Of a DNA stretch of 64,000 nucleotides, positions 43,681 through 52,868 are shown piece after piece. The DNA lies in assembly GCA_963819645.1 (NCBI GenBank), contig CAWFWZ010000014.1, positions 186,001-250,000 on the forward strand, in the 5' to 3' direction. Both the position numbers and the translations under genes were made by a program. Origin of the DNA: CAVVDY01 sp963819645. Its GTDB lineage: Bacteria; Acidobacteriota; Terriglobia; Terriglobales; Acidobacteriaceae. Positions within the stretch are counted from its first letter, which is position 1, and each line of letters starts with the position of its first letter. Under the pieces are notes generated by a model. That model was not told where the DNA came from. It was given only the letters and a program-made list of their open reading frames with translations, and ran no database searches.

Positions 43681-45089
43681 ATGTCCTTCCGCTTCCAGAT
43701 CGAAGCCACTGACGGCCGTGCCCGCGCCGGGCGCTTCTTCACGCCTCATGGCGAGGTGGAGACGCCGGTCTTCATGCCGGTCGGCACCGTGGGAACAGTG
43801 AAAGGCGTTCCGCAGGACACGCTGGAAGAGCTGGGCGTTCAGATTCTGCTGAACAACACCTATCACCTTTATCTGCGTCCGGGCGTGGAGACGGTGCGCG
43901 CAGCTGGGCGGGGTGCAGAAGTTCATGGCGTGGGAGCGGCCGATCCTGACCGACTCCGGCGGCTTTCAGGTCTTCAGCCTCAGCGATCTGCGCAAGGTGA
44001 CGGAAGATGGCGTCGCGTTCCGCTCGCATCTCGGATGGCTCGTCGCACTTCTTCAGTCCGGAGAGCGCCATCGCAGCAGAGATTGGGCTGGGCGCCGACA
44101 TCATCATGGCGTTCGATGAGTGCACCGAGTATCCGGCGGAGCGGTCGCGCGCGCAGGCCTCGATGGAGATGACGCTGCGCTGGGCGAAGCGCAGCAAGGA
44201 GTACTTCGAGGCGCATAAGGAAGAGGTGCCGTGGTATCGCCATTCGCCATTCGCCGTTCGCTCTTCGCCAGAGCCCCGTTTGAAGTATCAGGCCCATCCC
44301 AGCAGAGACGGTACGTCTACGGTGAGGCAAGAGCAGATCCCTCGCTTCGCTCGTGATGACAATCAAGAAACCCGATGACAAACATGGGGGATGGTCATTC
44401 CGGCACGGCTGAAGCCGTGCCCTTCGCTCCGCTCGGATGAAAGCTCGCGACCTGGCTATTCTGGCGAAGGAGCGAATGGCGAATAGCGAAGAGCGAGTTT
44501 CCCCCCCGGCCAGACGCAGGCGCTGTTTGGCATCGTGCAGGGTGGAACCTATCTCGATCTGCGGCGCGAGTCGGCCGAGCGCACGGTCGAACTGGACTTC
44601 CCGGGATATGCGATTGGCGGCCTGAGCGTCGGCGAGCCGCGCGAGATGACTTACGAGATGGTGAACGCGGCGATGCCGCACCTGCCGGCCGACAAGCCGC
44701 GCTACCTGATGGGCGTGGGTACTCCGGAAGAGATTGTGCAGTACGTTGCGCAGGGCGTGGACATGATGGATTGCGTATTACCGACGCGGGCGGCGCGGCA
44801 CGGACTGTTGTTCACTTCCGAGGGCCGGCTCACCATTAAGAACGCGCGTTATGCCAAGGATGAAGGGCCGCTCGATCCGCGCTGCAGCTGCCGGGTTTGC
44901 CGGCGCTATTCGCGCGCCTATCTGCGCCACCTGTATGCCTCTAACGAATTGCTGGCACAGGTGTTAAACACCATCCATAACCTGGCATATTACCTTGACA
45001 CCATGCGTCGCGTCCGGCAAGCTATAAAGGCTGGAGAGTTCGCGAATTTCCTCTCCGACGTCCGGCCACCGCAACTCAGCGTTCCTTAA
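43681..45089 (+). CDS. tgt: tRNA-guanine transglycosylase (interrupted)
   Basis: Exchanges guanine for preQ1 at tRNA position 34. MSFRFQIEATDGRARAGRFF opens it, DSGGFQVFSL holds the catalytic Asp, GVGTPEEIVQYVAQGVDMMD and CVLPTRAARHG follow, and CSCRVCRRYSRAYLRHLY is the zinc site. Two extra bases (near 43897 and 44033) shift the first third. A repeat block of about 275 bases (about 44231-44506) then interrupts it, with stops TGA at 44376 and TAG at 44484. Sequence resumes in the same frame at GQTQALFGIVQGG. Full function requires removal of, or assembly error at, that block. Confidence 0.88.
44231..44506. repeat. Repeat-built insertion inside tgt, with inverted heptad arms
   Basis: The left arm 44238-44269 has CGCCATT, CGCCGTT and CGCTCTT units. 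The right arm 44463-44496 has AGCGAAT, GGCGAAT and AGCGAAG, its reverse complement type. Between them lie an inverted TTGTCATCC-type copy (about 44328-44366) and GGCACGGCTGAAGCCGTGCC at about 44402. The coding sequence on either side is in the same frame. The outer limits are set by loss of Tgt-like sequence. Confidence 0.8.
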
Positions 45090-45444
45090 CGGCGCTCAGG
45101 TCAGCCACTCTGGACAAGCGGCATAGCCCGCCAAGTTCCCCGGTTTCCGGCAAACGCGATAATAGATGAAGTTGGGCTGCTCCTCGGGGTGCGAGTTTTG
45201 CCCTGACATCGATCTGAGCCGTGTCCGAAGTTCCGCTCGACTCCCCTGCTCGTCCTGACGTGCTCCGGGTTTATGCGGGTTACGCGGAGACAGGGCGTAC
45301 CCGTGCGACTGGATCAGGGCAGGCTGTCAGGCGTACGCGGAGCGGGTGCGATCGGCTCGAGCCGCTGCGGGGATTTGCGCAGTGCTAGTGACGGCGGTAG
45401 CTTCATGTGCAGACACGGCTGAAGTCATGCTTCAAGTAAGGTGA
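45090..45444. other. Intergenic region with possible structured RNA
   Basis: 355 bases between tgt and yajC. Long-range complementarity is visible: TTGCCCTGA (about 45204) with TCAGGGCA (about 45325), and an inner hairpin CTCCGG...CGCGGAG near 45262-45287. The tail (about 45410-45435) has ACACGGCTGAAGTCATG, a decayed palindromic repeat. The rod-like fold of about 180 bases could be a 6S-like RNA or a leader for yajC-secDF. No sequence signature proves either. Confidence 0.25.
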
Positions 45445-45756
45445 ATGATCACAAACGCAGGTATGTTCGTACAGGCAGCGGCAGGCGGCATCGCGCCGGT
45501 GCTGATGATGGTGGGAATTTTCGCGATCTTCTATTTCCTGCTGATCATGCCGCAGCAGCGCCGGCAGAAGAAATGGCAGGCGATGCTGGAGACGATCAAG
45601 TCAGGCGATCGCGTCACCACCAGCGGCGGCATCAAGGGTACTGTGCTGTCGATGAAAGACGACGTCGTCGTTCTGCGGGTTCCGCCCGACAACATCAAGA
45701 TCGAAGTAGCTCGCTCCTCGATCGTGTCACTCACCACGGAGGAGGAGCGCTCCTAA
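45445..45756 (+). CDS. yajC: Preprotein translocase accessory subunit YajC
   Basis: A 103-residue single-pass inner-membrane protein that associates with SecDF. The helix MMVGIFAIFYFLLIMPQQRR (about 20-39) followed by QKKWQAMLETIKSGDRVTTS and GGIKGTVLSMKDD is the full YajC pattern. It leads the yajC-secD-secF operon, 39 bases before secD. Confidence 0.94.
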   Translation: MITNAGMFVQAAAGGIAPVLMMVGIFAIFYFLLIMPQQRRQKKWQAMLETIKSGDRVTTSGGIKGTVLSMKDDVVVLRVPPDNIKIEVARSSIVSLTTEEERS

Positions 45757-45795
45757 GTCTGGCGTCATTGGTTCAAACAGGGTTGCAGTTTCATC

Positions 45796-47422
45796 ATGAA
45801 CAAGAATCTCACGCCAAAAATCATCCTCATCATCGCCGTGCTGCTGGTCTTTCTGTTCGGCATCTTCGGCATTCCCAAGAGCTTCACGCCGGCCGGATTG
45901 CTGGCCGCGCTGCAGGATCGCATTCACCTTGGGCTTGATCTCAAGGGCGGAACGCACCTGATCCTTCAGGTGCAGGTCAACGATGCCGTCAATGCCGAAA
46001 CCGATCGCGCGGTGGAGCGCCTGAAGGACGATCTGAAGAGCCACAACATCAGCTACGCCGAGATCACCAAGCCCGATCCGCAGGGGCAGCCACAGTTGAT
46101 CTCGATCAAAGGCGTTCCTCCGGAGTCGTCCAACGAACTGCGCACTCTGGTGACCGACCGTCTGCCGGACTACGAGCTTGCCTCCGGGCCGGAGAACTCC
46201 TGGACCCTGCAGCTGAAGCCGGCGGCGGTGAAGGACATGAAGAACAAGGCCGTGCAGCAGGCGATTGAAACCATTCGCAACCGAATCGACCAGCTGGGCG
46301 TAAGCGAGCCGGTGATCCAGGAGCACGGACTGGGCGACTACCAGATCCTGGTGCAGTTGCCGGGCGTTGATGATCCGGCGCGCGTGAAGGAGATCATGCA
46401 GTCGACTGCCATGCTGGAAATCCGGCAGTCGCTGGGTGGTCCTTTCAGCAGCGAGCAGGAAGCCATGCAGGCCAACGGCGGCGTGCTTCCGGCCAATGCG
46501 GTGCTGCTGAAGGGCCGCAACATCGGCAGCGCGGTCAGAGATAGCGACAACACGGCGACCAGTGGTGGCTGATCAGCCGCTCGTCGGCGGTGAGCGGCAG
46601 CGATCTGCGCGGCGCTGAAGCCCGGCCGTGACGAGAATGGCCGTCCTGATGTGCAAGTTTGATCTGACCGGCGAGGGTGGACGCCGCTTTGCCGCTTTCA
46701 CCGGAGCCCACGTCGGCGACAAGCTGGCCGTGGTGCTGGATAACAAGGTGATGGAAGTCGCCACCATCCAGGAGCAGATTCACGATCAGGGCCGCATCAG
46801 CGGTGGCTTCACCGAGCAGCAGACGCGCGACCTGGCGCTGACGTTGCGCTCGGGCGCACTGCCTGCCGGCATCAAGTATCTGGAAGAGCGCACGGTCGGT
46901 CCGTCGCTGGGAGCTGACTCGATTCGCGCCGGGGTTCGTGCCGCGATCGTGGGCATGGTGGCCGTCATGGTCTTCATGCTGTTCTACTACCACGCAGCCG
47001 GCATCAACGCCGATCTGGGATTGATTCTGAACCTGGTCATCCTGCTGGGATTCCTGGGATTCAGCAGCGCGACGCTTACGCTGCCGGGAATCGCGGGTGT
47101 GATCCTGACGATTGGTATGGGCGTCGACTCGAACGTGCTGATCTTCGAGCGCATTCGCGAAGAGCTGCGGCATGGCAAGACGCCGCCGTCAGCGGTGGAG
47201 CAGGGCTTCGCTCATGCCTGGGTCACCATCATCGATACCCACGTGACCACCATCGTGTCGGCGGTCATCCTGTTCCTGTTCGGAACCGGCCCGGTTCGCG
47301 GCTTCGCGGTTACGCTGAGCTTTGGTTTGTTGGCCAACCTGTTCACGTCGGTCTTCGTGTCGCGCGTCATCTTCGATAGCATCCTCAACCGTCACCAGCG
47401 TGGCGAGGCGTTGAGCATTTAA
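45796..47422 (+). CDS. secD: Protein translocase subunit SecD (frameshifted)
   Basis: An RND-like membrane protein that uses the proton gradient to pull exported proteins out of the Sec channel. The N-terminal helix (KIILIIAVLLVFLFGIFGI) is followed by LGLDLKGGTHLILQV, the D1 hallmark. After a disrupted stretch (46555-46665, three one-base errors) comes DLTGEGGRRFAAFTGAHVGD. Further on are five more helices with LTLPGIAGVILTIGMGVDSN and VLIFERIREELRHGK. Reading across the errors gives about 540 residues, the normal size. Confidence 0.93.
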
Positions 47423-47432
47423 GGGGCTACCG

Positions 47433-48647
47433 GTGCAGCTATTTACTAATACCAATATCGATTTTCTGGGCAAGAAGTGGTATTTCCTTGCGTTCTCGCT
47501 GGTCTTCAGCGTCGCCGGCATCTGCTCCATGCTGTTCTGGCACGGCATTCCGTTTGGGCGTCGATTTCAAGGGCGGAACACTGGTCTACGTGAAGTTTGC
47601 GACCACGCCCAACCTCGACCAGATCCGCAAGGACATGGACCGTGCCGGGCTGAAGGATCCCAAGATCCAGAGCTATGGCGCGCCCGGCAGCAACGAAGTG
47701 CTGGTCGCGCTGGAGGAAAAAGAAACCAGCGAAGCCGCGCTCGATCAGGGCAAGAACGCCATCATCAAGGCGCTGGAAACCGAGAACCCGCAGAATAGCC
47801 GGCAAGCAGGACCTGAATAACACCGGCCCTTCTTCGCTCGCACAATATCTGCTGGCCAAAGACCCGCTTCACCTGGGAACCGACGCACCGGAGCGCTATC
47901 AGCAGATCGCGCAGCAGATCGACGACTTCCGGAACAAGCAGCACGGTGGAGTGCTGAGCTCGATCGACGAGTTGAACGGCGTTGTTCCCGGCGAGGTGCT
48001 GAGCGTGCTGCAGCAGGACTTCTATACCTCGAACTTCGCGGTGCGAAACGTTGAGATCGTCGGCCCACAGGTCGGCGGCCAGTTGCGGCATCAGGCGCTG
48101 ATGGCGACGCTGTATTCGCTGGCGGGAATGCTGGTGTATCTCTGGTTCCGCTTTGAGCTGATCTACGGCATCGGCGCGGTGGTCGCCTGCTTCCACGACA
48201 CCATCATCACGGTGGGCTTCTTCTCGCTGCTCAATAAAGACATCAGCCTGACGGTGATTGCCGCCATCCTGACCCTTATCGGCTATTCGATGAACGACAC
48301 CATCGTGGTGTTCGACCGCATTCGCGAGAATATCAAGCTGCTGCGGCGCGAGCCGCTGGCAGATATCGTGAACAAGAGCATCAATCAGACGCTGAGCCGA
48401 ACCATTCTTACCTCAGGCCTGACATTCCTGACGGTGCTGTCGCTTTACGTGTTTGGCGGCGAGGTGTTGCGCGGTTTTTCACTCGGCACTGGTGATCGGA
48501 ATCCTGATCGGCACGTATTCGTCGATCGCCGTAGCTGCTCCGATGCTGGTTGCCTATCAGGATTGGCGTGAGCGCAAGACGGGCCGAACTGTTCTGCCGG
48601 CAGCGGCAGCAGCCCGGGAGCGCGAAAAAGTCAAAGTAAAGGTGTAG
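47433..48647 (+). CDS. secF: Protein translocase subunit SecF (frameshifted)
   Basis: Partner of SecD, of about 400 residues. GTG start with QLFTNTNIDFLGKKWYFLAF; LGVDFKGGTLVYVKF is the SecF equivalent of the D1 motif; AAILTLIGYSMNDTIVVFDR and IRENIKLLRREP are near-invariant; LVIGILIGTYSSIAVAAPML is the last helix. Three one-base errors (near 47555, 47805 and 48483) break the frame. It is 10 bases after secD, the same transcript. Confidence 0.92.
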
Positions 48648-48831
48648 TCGAATTGCAAGTCCAAGGAGTAGACTTGGCAACTGTTTGGTAGGGCCGAGTG
48701 CTCCTATCTGCCGTCAGGAGCGCCTGGTGCAGGTGAGTGCTGTGCTTCCAACGGCAGTTTCGTTTTTTGGGAGCAAAGGCTGTATTTCCGGTGTCTAAGC
48801 ATTTGAAGATGAGTTTGACGGAGACCACGCC

Positions 48832-49580
48832 ATGTTTGAAGACAGCTTAATGGAATCGGGAGGAAGGCTGAGATCGAAGCAGGGAGCGACCACTGCTATC
48901 TCTTTCGCTCTTCAGATTTTGCTGATCGGCGTTCTCGTATTGTTACCGTTGGTTTTTACCGAAGCGCTGCCCAAGCAGCAGTTGATGACCTTCCTGGTTG
49001 CGCCGCCGCCACCTCCACCTCCGCCACCGCCGCCGGCAGCTACTCCGGAAATCAAGGTGGTGAAGAAGATCGACGACCGAGCTGGATAACGGCGAACTGC
49101 GGACCCCGACCAAGATCCCGAAAAAAATTCAGATGATTAAGGAAGACGAGCCGCCACCGCCGTCGTCCGGAGTTGCCGGAGTTGTCGGCGGCGTACCGGG
49201 AGGCGTTCCGGGTGGCGCTATCGGAGGAGTTCTGGGCGGGATTATTAGCGCGTACGCCAACGGCGGTGCCCAAGGTGGCGACTCCGCAGCGTGTACGCGT
49301 TTCGCAGGGCGTCTCGCAGGGCTTGCTGATCCACCAGGTGAAGCCCACCTATCCGCCGCTGGCTCGCCAGGCGCGCATCCAGGGCACGGTGGTGTTGCAG
49401 GCGGTCATCGGCAAGGACGGCAACATCCAGAACCTGAAGGTGGTCAGTGGACATCCGATGCTGGCGCCTGCTGCGCTGGAAGCCGTAAAACAATGGAAGT
49501 ACAAGCCTTATTACCTGAACGGTGAGCCGGTCGAGGTCGATACCACCATCAACGTGAACTTCACGCTGGCGGGAGGATAG
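48832..49580 (+). CDS. tonB: TonB-family energy transducer (frameshifted)
   Basis: A TonB-like protein of about 250 residues. Cytoplasmic N-terminus, one helix (TAISFALQILLIGVLVLLPL), then a run of 11 prolines (from about 49006) that stiffens the periplasmic linker, a Gly/Val-rich VAGVVGGVPGGVPGGAIGGV stretch, and the C-terminal TonB domain (HQVKPTYPPLARQARIQGTV, ALEAVKQWKYKPYYLNGEPV). Two indels, near 49080 and near 49265, split it. Downstream are exbB and two exbD genes, so it is the transducer of this motor. Confidence 0.88.
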
Positions 49581-49778
49581 ACCGGCAGCTCTGTTCCGGC
49601 AGTTTGCATCCAACTGTGAAGCGGCTGCGAGAGCGGCCGCCAATCCAGGCAGCTTTTCAGATTTGCTCGTGCAGTGCCGGGTGAAAAAGTTTTGGGCCGG
49701 GTTTAAGGCCTGATGTAACCGAAATCCTCGCGGTAGGCATTACCGCGAAAAAGAAGTCCGAGGAGGATAATTCGACTC

Positions 49779-50537
49779 ATGTTTCTAGCGAACCTTGCAA
49801 CGTATGCGATGAGCCATGTACCTACAGTCGCCGCCTGGATGTTCCAGGAAGGCGGCGTCGGTTGGGATCCGCTCTCTCTGTGGAAACAGATGGGCATCCT
49901 GGCCAAGATCGTGGTCGTCATTCTGTTCATCATGTCGGGCTGGTCGATTGGCGTCATGATCGATCGCGCCATGGCATTCAGCGCTGCCCGCAGCCAGTCG
50001 CGTGCTTTCGCTCCCGCCGTTGCCGGCGCGCTGCGTGAAGGCAAGATCGACGAGGCCATCAAAGTTGCCGAGCGCAACAAGAAGAGCCACCTGGCGAAGG
50101 TCGTCACCGCCGGCCTGCAGGAGTTCAAGGCCCACGGCGACTCGGCTGATATTCCCGGCGAGCAGATCGAAGCCTCCAAGCGCGCCCTGGAGCGTGCCGA
50201 AGCCATCGTGCACGCCGAACTGAAGCGCGGCCTCAGCGGCCTGGCGACCATCGGTTCGACCGCTCCCTTCGTGGGACTGTTCGGAACCGTCGTCGGCATT
50301 CTGAACGCCTTCCGCGAAATTTCGACGCAGAAAGCGACCGGTCTGGGCGCCGTTGCCGGCGGTATTTCGGAAGCGCTGGTGACCACCGCTGTCGGACTGT
50401 TCGTGGCCATCCCGGCCGTCATGATGTTCAACTACTTCACCAGCAAAGTCGAAGCCTTCGACGTGGAAATGGACAACAGCTCCAGCGAGCTGATCGACTA
50501 CTTCCTGAAGCGTCGCGGCGCTGCCGTACGCCGTTAG
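49779..50537 (+). CDS. exbB: MotA/TolQ/ExbB proton channel protein
   Basis: The channel of the TonB motor, 252 residues with three membrane helices: ILAKIVVVILFIMSGWSIGV (about 41-60), GSTAPFVGLFGTVVGILNAF (about 162-181, the channel helix) and ISEALVTTAVGLFVAIPAVM. GLFGTVVGI and the Thr residues are family hallmarks. A hairpin GCGGTA-N5-TACCGC lies at 49729-49746, about 30 bases before the ATG. Confidence 0.94.
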   Translation: MFLANLATYAMSHVPTVAAWMFQEGGVGWDPLSLWKQMGILAKIVVVILFIMSGWSIGVMIDRAMAFSAARSQSRAFAPAVAGALREGKIDEAIKVAERNKKSHLAKVVTAGLQEFKAHGDSADIPGEQIEASKRALERAEAIVHAELKRGLSGLATIGSTAPFVGLFGTVVGILNAFREISTQKATGLGAVAGGISEALVTTAVGLFVAIPAVMMFNYFTSKVEAFDVEMDNSSSELIDYFLKRRGAAVRR

Positions 50538-50580
50538 TCGGCGTGCTTGGCAGCATGGTTGAGCAGGAGGTTGAACTCAG

Positions 50581-51057
50581 ATGGCATTAGCAAAACGGAA
50601 TGTAGGTTCGGCGGTGAACTCGAACATCAACGTCACGCCCATGGTGGATGTGATGCTGGTGTTGCTGATCATCTTCATGGTGATCACGCCCATGTTGCAG
50701 AAGGGCGTGAGCGTCGACATGGCTAAAGTCAACAACCCGGTACCCATGCCGGATGCCGATAAGGAAGATGCTTTGCTGGTCTCAGTAATGCGTGACGGCA
50801 AAATCTACTTCGGCACCGACGTGGTAACGGCCGACTCCCTGACCCAGAAGGTAAAGGACCGGCTGGCGAACCGGGTGGACAAACGGGTCTTCATCAAGTC
50901 CGACGCGCGTGCGAAATACGGCAGCGTGGTGGACGTGGTGGACAACGTGCGTTCAGCCGGCGTCGATGATGTCGGATTGCTGACGGAACAGAATAAGGCG
51001 AACCCGTCCACCACGACGCCTCCTCCGGCGACGAGTACGGGCGCGGGCTCGCAATAG
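50581..51057 (+). CDS. exbD: ExbD/TolR biopolymer transport protein (first copy)
   Basis: A 158-residue single-pass protein. INVTPMVDVMLVLLIIFMVI is the membrane helix with the protonatable Asp (about residue 25). The periplasmic domain ends VVDNVRSAGVDDVGLLTEQN, and a Thr/Pro-rich tail follows. It is 43 bases after exbB. Confidence 0.94.
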   Translation: MALAKRNVGSAVNSNINVTPMVDVMLVLLIIFMVITPMLQKGVSVDMAKVNNPVPMPDADKEDALLVSVMRDGKIYFGTDVVTADSLTQKVKDRLANRVDKRVFIKSDARAKYGSVVDVVDNVRSAGVDDVGLLTEQNKANPSTTTPPPATSTGAGSQ

Positions 51058-51066
51058 GAGTTTTCT

Positions 51067-51507
51067 ATGTCAATGGCAGTGGGCGGGTCCGGTGGCGGGC
51101 CCACCGCGGACATGAACGTAACGCCGCTGATCGATGTGTTGCTGGTGCTGCTGATCATCTTCATGGTCATCACGCCGCTCACTCCGAAAGGTCTGGATGC
51201 GCTGGTTCCGCAGCCTCCAAAAGATCAGCAAAAACAGCCGCCGGACAACGACCGTACCATCGTGGTTCAGCTTATGAAGGGTGCCGGGGACAAGCCGGCC
51301 CTGAAAATCAACCAGGACGATGTAACCTGGGAGAACCTCGAAGGGCGTCTGAACGACATCTTCAAGACCCGGGCCGAGAAGGTAATGTTCGTCAAAGCCG
51401 ACCCCGACCTGCCCTTTAACGATGTGGCGCAGGTAATCGATATGGGTCACGCTGCCGGTGTCGATAAGGTCGGCCTGATTACAGCAAAAATTGAGGCTGG
51501 CGGCTAG
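51067..51507 (+). CDS. exbD: ExbD/TolR biopolymer transport protein (second copy)
   Basis: A 146-residue paralogue of the preceding gene, 9 bases on. MNVTPLIDVLLVLLIIFMVI carries the Asp helix, and VAQVIDMGHAAGVDKVGLIT ends the domain. Two different ExbD subunits next to one ExbB suggest a hetero-dimeric stator plug, a common arrangement in Acidobacteriota. Confidence 0.94.
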   Translation: MSMAVGGSGGGPTADMNVTPLIDVLLVLLIIFMVITPLTPKGLDALVPQPPKDQQKQPPDNDRTIVVQLMKGAGDKPALKINQDDVTWENLEGRLNDIFKTRAEKVMFVKADPDLPFNDVAQVIDMGHAAGVDKVGLITAKIEAGG

Positions 51508-51553
51508 TCGAACCGCCGGTACCTCATTCGGGAAGCACTCCTCCTCGTGGACG

Positions 51554-51580
51554 GGCGGGACATCCAGGCGATGTCCCGCC
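51554..51580 (+). promoter_or_regulatory. Hairpin between exbD and the TPR gene
   Basis: GGCGGGACATC pairs exactly with GATGTCCCGCC around CAGGC. No T-run follows, so it may attenuate, stabilise RNA or limit read-through to the TPR gene, rather than terminate fully. Confidence 0.5.
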
Positions 51581-51624
51581 GGCCTGCTGGAAATGGATCA
51601 ACGCAACGGAGAGTGACAACTAAC

Positions 51625-52458
51625 ATGAACAAGACAGGACGAGTACTCAGCGTACTTGCTGTGCTGCTCGCGCTTCTTTCGTCCGTAGGTTGCGACAAGC
51701 TGCGGGCCCGCGACCAACTTAATAAGGGTGTTAATGCTTACAAGAACGCCCGCTACGAAGAGGCCATCGAACATTTTAAGAATGCAGTCGCGATGGATCC
51801 CAAGCTGATCAACGCGCAACTTTATCTGGCCACGGCTTACATGCAGCAATACATCCCGGGCGCCGATTCGCCCGACAATAATAAGTATGCCGAGGAGGCG
51901 ATCGACGAGTTCAAGAAGGTGCTCGAGACCAATCCTCCCAAAGAGCAGCAGTTGCTGGCGCTGAAGGGAATTGCCTCGCTCTATTTCAACATGAAAAAGA
52001 TGGAGGAGGCTCGCGAGTATCAGTTGAAAGTCACTCAACTGGATCCTAACGATCCTGAGGCGTACTACTCCATCGGGGTTATCGATTGGACCCAGACCTA
52101 CGCGCCCCGTATGGCTGCGCGTGCGGCACTGGGCCTGAAGCCGACTGACGATCCTAAGGGCAAAGACTGCACTGAGCTGCTCAGTGCGGTGAAGGAGAAG
52201 AATGAGCCCAAGGTGCAGGACGGCATCGAGAAGCTGAAGAAGGCACTGGAGATACGTCCTGACTACGATGACGCGATGGCTTATCTGAACCTGATGTATC
52301 GCGAAGAGGCCGATCTGCAGTGCGATAACCCGGATGCCCGCAAGGCGGACCTGAAGTTGGCCGATGACTGGGTCGACAAGAACCTGGCAACCAAGAAGGC
52401 CAAGGCGGAAAAGGCCGGACCGTCCGGACTGGTCACCACCGAGACCCCAGCGCAGTAG
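51625..52458 (+). CDS. TPR-repeat lipoprotein
   Basis: A 277-residue lipoprotein from the ATG at 51625. Signal VLAVLLALLSSVGC gives a lipobox Cys near residue 24. TPR units follow: NKGVNAYKNARYEEAIEHFK, AEEAIDEFKKVLETNPPKEQ and REYQLKVTQLDPNDPEAYYS, plus a late LKKALEIRPDYDDAMAYLNL. It lies at the end of the tonB-exbBDD unit and may organise or connect that complex at the membrane (inference). Confidence 0.82.
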   Translation: MNKTGRVLSVLAVLLALLSSVGCDKLRARDQLNKGVNAYKNARYEEAIEHFKNAVAMDPKLINAQLYLATAYMQQYIPGADSPDNNKYAEEAIDEFKKVLETNPPKEQQLLALKGIASLYFNMKKMEEAREYQLKVTQLDPNDPEAYYSIGVIDWTQTYAPRMAARAALGLKPTDDPKGKDCTELLSAVKEKNEPKVQDGIEKLKKALEIRPDYDDAMAYLNLMYREEADLQCDNPDARKADLKLADDWVDKNLATKKAKAEKAGPSGLVTTETPAQ

Positions 52459-52481
52459 TCGATCGCTGAAGTTGCGTTGAC

Positions 52482-52512
52482 GAGCCCCTCTGCGAAGAGG
52501 GGCTTTTATTTT
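52482..52512 (+). terminator. Terminator of the tonB-exbBDD-TPR unit
   Basis: AGCCCCTCT pairs with AGAGGGGCT around GCGA, followed by TTTATTTT. A textbook rho-independent terminator. Confidence 0.92.
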
Positions 52513-52589
52513 CGCCCGGCGAGGATTGGATTGAAGAGGGTGGACCTTGATTGAACCCTGCAAGAGGGTCCTGCATTGCCGGTGGAAGC

Positions 52590-52720
52590 GCCGGGCTTGA
52601 GCCCGGCGGCAGAGCAGGCACCGGTCTGTGGCTTTAGCCATGGCGGGCCGACGCCCAAAGCCCGGTTCTCGTGCGCCATTTCGGCACCGCTGAAGCCGCG
52701 TCCTTCCACCTATTCCAGCA
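52590..52720. repeat. Palindromic intergenic repeats
   Basis: GCCGGGCTTGAGCCCGGCGG, GGCTTTAGCCATGGCGGGCC, CCCAAAGCCCGG and CGGCACCGCTGAAGCCGCG are decayed parts of the composite element. Confidence 0.6.
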
Positions 52721-52745
52721 GATATTTCCTTTGCAGCTCTCAATA

Positions 52746-52771
52746 GCCGCGCTTGGACGCGGCAGTTTTTT
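52746..52771 (+). terminator. Second rho-independent terminator
   Basis: GCCGCG-CTTGGA-CGCGGC followed by AGTTTTTT. It insulates accC from anything reading through the first terminator. Confidence 0.8.
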
Positions 52772-52868
52772 ATCATCGGCGGCACTGCATCGGTCACAGG
52801 GGTTTGTGATGCAGGCACTGCTTTCTCGCGAGGCGTAAAGTAGAATCTGCTTTCGCCCGCTGAATTCC

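Noticed and set aside
44231..44506. An intein or self-splicing intron in tgt.
   Set aside because: The block contains stop codons, no Hint or endonuclease motif, and no group I or II core. Its parts match intergenic repeats.
46555..46665. Programmed frameshifting in secD.
   Set aside because: Three shifts within 110 bases without a slippery heptamer, in a gene set full of similar one-base errors, point to sequence errors.
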